6,075 nucleotides of DNA. Source: Tannerella sp. (lineage in GTDB: Bacteria > Bacteroidota > Bacteroidia > Bacteroidales > Tannerellaceae). Position numbers and translations under genes: made by a program. Location: contig JAITBC010000139.1 of the NCBI GenBank assembly GCA_031283785.1, positions 1-6,075 of the forward strand. Direction: 5' to 3'. The number at the start of each line of letters is the position of its first letter. The stretch's first letter is position 1. The notes under the pieces were generated by a model. It was not told the origin of the DNA, ran no database searches, and was given only the letters and a program-made list of their open reading frames with translations. This document shows positions 1 through 4,990 of the stretch, piece by piece.

Positions 1-50
1 GGATGGTTCATAAACCGTTTTAATCCCCTCTTGTTGAATTTTGTATGTTT
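1..50 (-). other. Spacer after the DUF3823 gene, with a possible start of the next gene
   Basis: This is the stretch downstream of the DUF3823-like gene. On the minus strand an ATG lies at 11-9 and reads M-N-H before the window ends. A purine-rich AAGAGGGG (complement of 25-32) lies about 13 bases before it, which is somewhat far for a ribosome binding site. A further surface lipoprotein or glycoside hydrolase gene would be usual at this place in a SusC/SusD operon, but three codons cannot identify anything. No terminator hairpin is visible here, which fits the operon continuing. Confidence 0.2.
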
Positions 51-755
51 CTACGGGAGTTTTACTTCCACGATTTTACTGTAATTGTAATGACTGCCCG
101 GATTGTCGGCAAACGCTCCGACCCTTACGTAATACGTAGAGCCGGGAACGAGTCCGGTCAAGGTGGCCGAATACGTCTTTGAAATGATTTCGTCGTCGCT
201 GACCGATTTTACCTCTATGTCGGATTTTTTTACAAATGTGTTTTTATCCACATAAGGCGTCTTGCCACACACAAAGGTGATGGTTTGGATTTTAGGTGCA
301 TTTGCCGAACGGGATACCTGCGTAGAGAGCGTGATTTCGCCTCCTGCACCCGGTACAACGTTAACGGACAGCCGTAGATACGGCGTCACCTTGACGTCCA
401 TGTTTTTTGTGCCGGATATATCTGTTTCGATCGGATCAAAAGCGGCAAAAGCGCCTTCGGCTGTAATTCTGTATTTACCCGCAAAGACGGATTTGTTCTC
501 GAAAGAGCCATCCTGTTTCACCCAAAAATCGTACGGCTGGGGACTCCATTCATTCTTGTAAAATTCATAGATTCTGATTCGCGCTCCGTTTGGCGTCTGC
601 GTTGGCATGGCTTCGTTCGTTTCCGAATCGAGTAACCGACCGGTCAGCGTCGCATTCGAAGCATCATAATTATCCAAACTGCATCCTGAAAAGCAGAATA
701 CACACAGGATCATCCACATCGGTACTGTCTTAAAAATTTTAGCTTGTATTTTCAT
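51..755 (-). CDS. DUF3823-like outer-membrane lipoprotein of a SusC/SusD locus
   Basis: This 234-residue protein starts with a lipoprotein signal peptide: charged MKIQAKIFK, a hydrophobic stretch, and lipobox FSGC with Cys25 as the lipidated residue. The mature N-terminus (SLDNYDASNATLTGRLLD), followed by NGARIRIYE at about residues 56-64 and DFWVKQDGSF at about 76-85, matches my memory of DUF3823 proteins. These have an Ig-like or carboxypeptidase-regulatory-like first domain. The second half (about 125-234) ends in a fibronectin-III-like strand pattern, LTGLVPGSTYYVRVGAF. The start lies 12 bases after the susD stop, so the two genes are almost certainly cotranscribed. Family members are typically encoded next to susD and are presumed to be surface-exposed glycan-binding or structural accessories; no catalytic role is implied. 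The family call is fairly firm, the exact ligand unknown. The stop is TAG at 53-51. Confidence 0.8.
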   Translation of the reverse strand: MKIQAKIFKTVPMWMILCVFCFSGCSLDNYDASNATLTGRLLDSETNEAMPTQTPNGARIRIYEFYKNEWSPQPYDFWVKQDGSFENKSVFAGKYRITAEGAFAAFDPIETDISGTKNMDVKVTPYLRLSVNVVPGAGGEITLSTQVSRSANAPKIQTITFVCGKTPYVDKNTFVKKSDIEVKSVSDDEIISKTYSATLTGLVPGSTYYVRVGAFADNPGSHYNYSKIVEVKLP

Positions 756-767
756 CTGACATATAAA

Positions 768-2531
768 TTAAAATCCCGGATTCTGTACCAAAATATCGTT
801 TTGAGCAACGCCCGGAATGGGTTGATAATAATTTTTTTCCAAAAATGTTTTTGCCGAATTGAAAGTATTTGCTCCCTTTTCGAAGATATATTTTCCGGTT
901 TTGTAGTCCAACCAAGGCAACAGAGCCGAGAACGTTGTGTTGTTCATCACCTCCGTTGCAATTCTCCAACGTACCAAATCCCAGTATCTCAAATTTTCGA
1001 AAGCGAGTTCAATCCTTCTTTCATGCCGGATATCCTCCAGCGTAATCGAAGTTTTTTGCAGTATACCTGCACGGGTTCTTATTGCATTCAGTTTCGGAAG
1101 GGCGTCGTCCGGGCGGTTGAGTTCCATCGCAGCTTCAGCATAGTTAAGTAGCGTTTCGCCGTAACGAAATACGAGAAAGTTGGTTGTGGAACGATTTTGG
1201 TCGAGGCGCAGATTAACCGGATCCAGATATTTTTTCAACAGGAAACCGGTACGGGTAGCATCACCCTGTATGGGCATTCCGTCTTTGCCGGCAAGGGAAT
1301 AGGAGGGGTCTTCAGCGAATTTGTCCGAATAGGCAGCGGCAGGTACCTTTACGCCGTCACTGCCGATGATTCCCCTGCGAATAACGACAAAATCACCCTG
1401 CCACGGACAGTTGGGATACAGTATGCTGCCGAAGAATCGGGGATCCTTGCCTTCAAAAATGTCTTCCGGCCGGTCGTAATAAATCGACTGGCCGTCAACG
1501 TCGTTTGTCACCAATATTCCGGGTCGTCCGTCGATATATTCAAAGGCTTCCACCAGTTCCTGTGTGGGGCCGATGCCATCGCCATAACTGACTTTAAACG
1601 ATTCGGGTGCGGTGTAATAGTCAAAACTGTGCCCTTTGTCTGCCGAATAAGCCTTGACAAAGATGGCTTCTTCATGCAGGGTTCTGTCCATGAACAGATT
1701 CTGGAAATTGGCTGCCCGGTCACTCGTATTCCTATCATACAGGCTGTAATTGCCCGAATTGATAATGGCTTCCGAGGCAGCCAGTGAAAGGCTGAAATAG
1801 CCGTTTGCCCTGTCGGCGGGAATCCCGACCAGTCCGTTTAACTGCATTCTGCCGTAGCGGGCAATGGAGCCAGCATACAGCATGGCACGGCTTTTCAGGG
1901 CATACGCGGCATATTTGGTTGCCCGGAACTGTTCGCTATTCGAGAGTTTTTCCGGAAGACCGGCAATGGCTCTGTCCAGATCTTCGGCAATGAAGTTAAA
2001 GGTTTCTTCCTCCGTACTGCGCGGCACTTTCAGGTCACTGATATTGCTGCCGTCATACTTCTGTGTTTCCTTAACCAGTGGAACGCCGCCGTAGCGTTTC
2101 GCCATCACAAAATAGTTGAACGCCCGCAGGAAATACGCTTCGGCCAGATACCTCTCTATCACTGACTGGCTAACGGAGGCATTTACAATTTTCTCGATAA
2201 ATTCATTGATTACTCTTACTTTACTATATTCCCAATTCGCCAGATAAGTGTCTGGAAATGTCGGATTGTAAGGGATTCCCCAGGAATAGGCTCGTAATGA
2301 TTCATCCGTATAATGCGAAAAGAAACCTTCCTGAGTCGTTTGCCATGCATGCGCTTCCATCTGTACATTGTCGTACATGTTAGCCAGATAGGCCTGAATA
2401 GCGCTTTCATTGTTCCACACATCCGCATCGGAAATAATATCCAGTGGTTTCCTGTCCAGAAAATCGTCCGTACAGGCGCTCAACGTCAGGCACAGGCCTG
2501 TTATTGTCACATATAAAAATTTACGTATCAT
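768..2531 (-). CDS. susD: SusD/RagB-family glycan-binding outer-membrane lipoprotein
   Basis: This 587-residue protein is an intact SusD homologue of normal family length. The signal peptide ends in lipobox LSAC with Cys20 lipidated. The acidic residues after it (TDDFLD) resemble the surface-export signal of Bacteroidota lipoproteins. The N-terminal FLDRKPLDIISDADVW is the classic SusD opening. TPR-like helices follow: YLAEAYFLRAFNYF with AKRYGGVPLV (about 130-153), and YAAYALKSRAMLYAG around 210. The C-terminal SusD domain shows FRYGETLLNYAEAAMEL, LNAIRTRAG, RRIELAFENLRYWDLVRW, and a terminal YYQPIPGVAQND block. Such proteins sit over the SusC barrel and help capture oligosaccharides. The start is 12 bases after the susC stop, with a weak AGGA upstream. 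The gene appears undamaged although its partner susC is interrupted, so it would lack a matching channel unless another SusC substitutes. The substrate cannot be read from the sequence. Confidence 0.95.
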   Translation of the reverse strand: MIRKFLYVTITGLCLTLSACTDDFLDRKPLDIISDADVWNNESAIQAYLANMYDNVQMEAHAWQTTQEGFFSHYTDESLRAYSWGIPYNPTFPDTYLANWEYSKVRVINEFIEKIVNASVSQSVIERYLAEAYFLRAFNYFVMAKRYGGVPLVKETQKYDGSNISDLKVPRSTEEETFNFIAEDLDRAIAGLPEKLSNSEQFRATKYAAYALKSRAMLYAGSIARYGRMQLNGLVGIPADRANGYFSLSLAASEAIINSGNYSLYDRNTSDRAANFQNLFMDRTLHEEAIFVKAYSADKGHSFDYYTAPESFKVSYGDGIGPTQELVEAFEYIDGRPGILVTNDVDGQSIYYDRPEDIFEGKDPRFFGSILYPNCPWQGDFVVIRRGIIGSDGVKVPAAAYSDKFAEDPSYSLAGKDGMPIQGDATRTGFLLKKYLDPVNLRLDQNRSTTNFLVFRYGETLLNYAEAAMELNRPDDALPKLNAIRTRAGILQKTSITLEDIRHERRIELAFENLRYWDLVRWRIATEVMNNTTFSALLPWLDYKTGKYIFEKGANTFNSAKTFLEKNYYQPIPGVAQNDILVQNPGF

Positions 2532-2543
2532 GGTCTTTGTCCT

Positions 2544-3515
2544 TTAAAATGTAATATTTACTCCTATGTTCCATATCTTGATTGAAGGGTATCCAAATCC
2601 GGTACTGCTGGCTGCTTCAGGGTCTCCATACGGAAGATTGTCAAAGGTCAGTACATTATTACCGGATACGTATAACCTCAGATTGCTCATGCCGGCTTTG
2701 TAGATCCACTGTTTCGGCAGTGTGTATCCCAACTCGATGTTTTTTACCCTGAAATAATAAGAGTTGAGGTTGTAGAAGGTTGAAGTTCTCGTGTTGTTCA
2801 CTTTTCCCGTAGCATATGTGGAAGGATATTTGCCAGGAATCCATTCCGAATTAGGGTCGAACGGATCTACCCGATGCCATCTGTCCATCAAGGCTTTCAA
2901 GGAAGTGCCGCTGTTGAATAGAGGATATGCTGCCGCATCCCTCATGTAACGGGAATATTGTGTAGCTCCCTGTATCAATACAGAAAAGTCAACCCCCTTC
3001 CAAGAGGCGGTAAGGTCTATGCCATAGTAAATTTCCGGCATATTGCTTCGGCCAATCGGCTGTACATCCAGATCGTTAATGACACCGTCGCCATTCAGAT
3101 CTTCAAACTTCAGGTCACCGGGTAACAACGTTGTATTACCTGCTCCGTCCTGCACTGCCCAATTATTGATATCTTCCTGATTCTGGAATTGTCCGAGGCA
3201 TACATACCCGTATTCAATATTGTTCCACCGGTCGCTCCGATTATTCCTCCAGTACAAGAATGAATTAATGGGTTCGTTCTGTTCGATATATCTGTTTTTG
3301 GAGCGGGTCATCGACATGTTCCCCTTGATGGAATACCGGAAATTCTGCACTTGGTTGTTGTGTCCCAGCGTTAGCTCAAATCCGCGGTAGTCGTCGCTGT
3401 TCAGGTTTTCCTGCGGCAGCGAAGTGCCGAAGGTATTGGGCAACGATTCGGTACGATAAGCAAGCAGCCCGTCGCGTTTACGGTAGAACACGTCCAGCGA
3501 GGCTTCCAGTAATCC
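2544..3515 (-). pseudogene. susC: SusC-like TonB-dependent receptor, C-terminal part (downstream of the insertion)
   Basis: This open frame encodes the last roughly 323 residues of a SusC/RagA-type outer-membrane receptor. It opens with GLLEASLDVFYRKRDGLLA, a barrel strand conserved in SusC proteins. It then carries the loop FEDLNGDGVINDLDVQPIGR followed by MPEIYYGIDLTASWKGVD, a hallmark of the family's C-terminal third. Later come FRVKNIELGYTLP and YVSGNNVLTFDNLPYGDPE, and it ends in NIGVNITF with the terminal aromatic residue typical of outer-membrane barrels. There is no real start: a TAA lies in frame at 3519-3517, one codon before GLLEA, and the only early initiator is a GTG at 3491 that is simply the family's conserved Val before FYR. 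It lacks signal peptide, plug and the first barrel half, so alone it cannot work. It joins in frame to the fragment at 4991-6075 if 3516-4990 is removed. Confidence 0.9.
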
Positions 3516-3620
3516 GTGTTATTTTCAAATGACACTTTGTAAACATTACCAATAATTAAAACAACTGAATAAATTAAATAATTGTGTTCGTTGTGAATTT
3601 TCTTTTATCTTATCCGTGTT
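3512..3620 (+). repeat. Two direct copies of ATCCGTGTT, 100 bases apart
   Basis: ATCCGTGTT occurs at 3512-3520 and again at 3612-3620, with context TAATCCGTGTT versus TTATCCGTGTT. The first copy overlaps the end of susC: its ATCC lies within Leu-Gly codons, and its GTGTT is the first sequence of the insertion. The core ATCCGTG also appears in the opposite orientation near the far end of the insertion (CACGGAT at 4951-4957). Three copies of a 7-mer in 1.5 kb could be chance. They are noted because two of them lie near the edges. Confidence 0.35.
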
Positions 3621-3623
3621 TAA

Positions 3624-3637
3624 AACCGTGAACGGTT
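3624..3637. repeat. Short palindrome AACCGT-GA-ACGGTT
   Basis: Two perfectly complementary 6-base arms, AACCGT at 3624-3629 and ACGGTT at 3632-3637, are separated by GA. The two-base spacer is too small for an RNA hairpin loop, so a dimeric protein-binding site would be the more natural reading. Nothing nearby identifies a regulator, and a palindrome this short can arise by chance. Confidence 0.3.
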
Positions 3638-3708
3638 ACAAAATTTCAAGTAATTGTTTATTTAGGTTGCGTAATATTTCAGTAGAATTTTTGTTTTTTC
3701 CTAATTAT

Positions 3709-3849
3709 TTTTTTAAGGAACAAAAGGAACGCTCTGGTTAAGAATCTATGATTGAAAAGACTCAAATTGGAATCTTTAATCTCCGATCTTAAACAACAAC
3801 GTTCCTCATGTCTCTAACGTCCCTTCTGTCCCTAATGTCCCTTAAAAAA
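3709..3849. repeat. 141-bp imperfect palindrome with terminal inverted repeats (MITE-like or structured element)
   Basis: The ends are inverted repeats: TTTTTTAAGGAAC at 3709-3721 against GTCCCTTAAAAAA at 3837-3849, pairing at 12 of 13 positions, the outer 10 perfect. Further complementary arms nest inside. AGGAACG (3725-3731) pairs with CGTTCCT (3800-3806). TTAAGA plus TC (3738-3743, 3745-3746) pairs with GATCTTAA (3785-3792), leaving A3744 bulged. GATT plus AAAGA (3750-3753, 3756-3760) pairs with TCTTTAATC (3773-3781), leaving a two-base bulge and a 12-base loop at 3761-3772. The right arm holds about 30 extra bases made of 9-bp repeats. The element sits 16 bases beyond the fucosidase stop. 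Its T-run is on the 5' side and its A-run on the 3' side in either direction, so it is not a standard intrinsic terminator. A small non-autonomous repeat or an RNA-stabilising 3' structure are both possible. Confidence 0.6.
3797..3841 (-). repeat. Degenerate 9-bp tandem array, five units (GGGACRTTA-like)
   Basis: Read on the minus strand from 3841, five successive 9-mers are GGGACATTA, GGGACAGAA, GGGACGTTA, GAGACATGA and GGAACGTTG. The first five positions follow GGGAC with at most one change per unit, while the last four vary. Two related 9-mers in the opposite orientation, GGAACAAAA and GGAACGCTC, occupy 3717-3734 on the plus strand, so the array makes up part of both arms of the surrounding palindrome. 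There is no unique spacer between units, which excludes a CRISPR. The array is non-coding and lies just after the fucosidase gene. Confidence 0.6.
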
Positions 3850-3865
3850 CACCGCCAAATTGCTA

Positions 3866-4912
3866 TTACTTCTTTTCTAGTTCTTGGATTTTTTGTCCGA
3901 CTTCTTGTAAAATTTTAACGTCGATATCTCGGATTTTTCCGTTGTAATCGGGACCGACATTTATCGAAAAAATATTTCCGTATTTAACAGCGCCGAGATA
4001 ATCGTCAAAAAGTTTTGTTGCGGGATAAACTAATTTATCGTGTTTCGGCAACGAATAGAACCACATCGCGCCGCCGCTATGAGCCGGCAAAATCGGATAC
4101 GTAAATTCGGCGACTTTCCAATTATGCTTGTTATCTTTGACTTTATTCCAAGGTGTAGAAGAATTGTCATCAAGCGATCCCGGTTTTCCCATTTCTCCGA
4201 GTCTGATGTCGGCAGTCGATTGGTCGCCGTGATTGTATCCGATAAAACAATTCGGCTGAAGTTTTTTACACCATTCGGTTGTTTCATTATGATTTAATCC
4301 TCCAGTTCCGGCGGCGTGGTCGAACCAGATATATTCGATAGGTCCGTAATTTGTCAGTAGTTCTTTGAGTTGAGCTTTTTTCACTTCAGGATTATTCCCG
4401 CCGCAATATACTTTGCCATCGACAGCGCCTTTCCAAGTCCAATCGCCTTCCGAAAAATACAAAGCGAGCTTGATTCCATATTTATCGCACGACTTTTTCA
4501 ACTCTGCGAGAACGTCTTTACCGAGCGGCGCGTTTGTTATTTTGCGTTCGGTCGTTTTGGTGTCCCAGAGACAAAAGCCGTCGTGATGTTTTGTCAGAAA
4601 CAAAATGTAACCCATTTTTGCTTCTTTTGCGGTTTTTGCCCATTGGTCGGTATCGACGTTTGTCGCCGGAAAGAGTTTATCGTAATCTGTCCGAGTCGCG
4701 ACATTTGTCGTCCATTCCTTACCGGAGAACGTGCTAAACGACCAACAGATAAACATTCCCCATCGCAAGTTTTTAAGCTCTTGCACTCGTTTTTCAGAAA
4801 CAACATTTGGAGTTTGTTCCGTTGAAATTTTAGGTTCGTCTGCCTTTGAGATATTACAAGCAATAATACCGCAAAAGACAAAAAAACAAATTTGTCTAAA
4901 ACATTTTTTCAT
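3866..4912 (-). CDS. Secreted GH29-type alpha-L-fucosidase-like protein
   Basis: This 348-residue protein would hydrolyse terminal alpha-L-fucose from glycans by the retaining mechanism of family GH29. The N-terminus is a signal peptide (MKKCFRQICFFVFCGIIAC). IIAC at 16-19 fits a lipobox, and ISKA-DE just after could be a signal peptidase I site, so it is either a lipoprotein or soluble periplasmic/secreted. Catalytic-domain motifs follow in order: LRWGMFICWSFSTFSG (49-64), LFLTKHHDGFCLWD (104-117) with the GH29 His-His-Asp-Gly, KYGIKLALYFSEGDW (144-158), and IEYIWFDHAAG (192-202), where Asp198 is the expected nucleophile. E269 in VAEFTYP, ahead of GGAMWFYSLPKHD, is a candidate acid/base by position only. 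It is shorter than many GH29 enzymes and has no C-terminal beta-sandwich. The sequence style reminds me of Planctomycetota/Verrucomicrobiota homologues more than of usual Bacteroides ones. No Shine-Dalgarno is visible before the ATG. It is the only gene inside the block that splits susC. Confidence 0.85.
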   Translation of the reverse strand: MKKCFRQICFFVFCGIIACNISKADEPKISTEQTPNVVSEKRVQELKNLRWGMFICWSFSTFSGKEWTTNVATRTDYDKLFPATNVDTDQWAKTAKEAKMGYILFLTKHHDGFCLWDTKTTERKITNAPLGKDVLAELKKSCDKYGIKLALYFSEGDWTWKGAVDGKVYCGGNNPEVKKAQLKELLTNYGPIEYIWFDHAAGTGGLNHNETTEWCKKLQPNCFIGYNHGDQSTADIRLGEMGKPGSLDDNSSTPWNKVKDNKHNWKVAEFTYPILPAHSGGAMWFYSLPKHDKLVYPATKLFDDYLGAVKYGNIFSINVGPDYNGKIRDIDVKILQEVGQKIQELEKK

Positions 4913-4940
4913 CGTTTTGATTTTGGTTAGTTGTTAATTT

Positions 4941-4971
4941 TTTATACTCGCACGGATGCGGTGTATTTCAA
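4941..4971 (-). promoter_or_regulatory. Possible sigma-70-type promoter for the fucosidase gene
   Basis: On the minus strand TTGAAA (complement of 4966-4971) and TATAAA (complement of 4941-4946) resemble -35 and -10 boxes, with a 19-base spacer that is slightly long. Transcription would begin near 4934, giving a leader of about 20 bases before the ATG at 4912. Bacteroidota housekeeping promoters normally use TTTG and TAnnTTTG boxes, which I do not see here. If real, it is a foreign-style promoter that may work poorly in this host. AT-rich DNA produces such matches readily. Confidence 0.3.
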
Positions 4972-4990
4972 AATAATCAAACAAACTACG

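Larger units (their letters stand above)
3516..3865. other. AT-rich non-coding stretch downstream of the fucosidase gene
   Basis: No convincing gene is visible on either strand across these 350 bases. The first part (3516-3708) is AT-rich with many stops. It contains ATCCGTGTT at 3612-3620, repeating the same 9-mer at 3512-3520 that spans the insertion edge, exactly 100 bases away. It also contains a short palindrome at 3624-3637. The second part (3709-3849) is a large imperfect palindrome, described separately. The last 16 bases lead to the fucosidase stop codon. No tRNA-like or rRNA-like sequence is recognisable. Confidence 0.7.
3516..4990. other. Insertion of about 1.48 kb splitting susC, carrying a fucosidase gene
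   Basis: This block lies between two halves of one SusC barrel. The limits are set by where SusC homology stops: AGG (Arg) at 4993-4991 on one side and GGA (Gly) at 3515-3513 on the other, so each edge is accurate to perhaps a few bases. Joining these codons gives GIDAAYKR followed by GLLEASLD in one frame, with the residue spacing of related receptors as I remember them. The block contains one gene (3866-4912) and about 350 bp of non-coding DNA with repeats. It encodes no transposase or integrase. I see no target-site duplication of three bases or more; only CC is shared at the two edges. Imperfect direct similarity exists between 3516-3529 (GTGTTATTTTCAAA) and 4961-4973 (GTGTATTTCAAAA), close to the two ends. 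It may be a non-autonomous mobile segment or a recombination product; mobility is not demonstrated. Confidence 0.75.

Noticed and set aside
1197..1787. Plus-strand 196-codon reading frame inside susD
   Set aside because: It lies wholly antisense to a well-supported SusD and shows no recognisable domain or proper start context.
2544..3491. Independent gene starting at the GTG at 3491
   Set aside because: The GTG encodes a conserved Val in the middle of a SusC barrel strand. There is no signal peptide or ribosome binding site, and a lone C-terminal half-barrel is not a known protein.
3797..3841. CRISPR array
   Set aside because: The units are 9 bases, contiguous and degenerate, with no spacers and no cas genes nearby.
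3709..3849. Integron attC site for a gene cassette (fucosidase plus structured tail)
   Set aside because: The arrangement of one gene followed by a bulged palindrome is suggestive, but no RYYYAAC/GTTRRRY pair is placed correctly at the two ends in the orientation needed. No integron integrase is in the window.
3709..3849. Intrinsic terminator for the fucosidase gene
   Set aside because: In the transcribed direction the U-run opens the hairpin and A-residues follow it, the reverse of a terminator. The stem is also far too long and interrupted.
4370..4825. Plus-strand 151-codon reading frame inside the fucosidase gene
   Set aside because: It is antisense to conserved GH29 motifs and its translation resembles no protein family I know.
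3516..4990. Classical insertion sequence
   Set aside because: No transposase reading frame on either strand, no terminal inverted repeats at the insertion edges, and no target-site duplication of three or more bases.
3516..4990. Assembly chimera of two organisms
   Set aside because: Not excluded, but two independent false joins would have to restore one SusC frame with family spacing. It is kept as the main technical alternative to check with reads.
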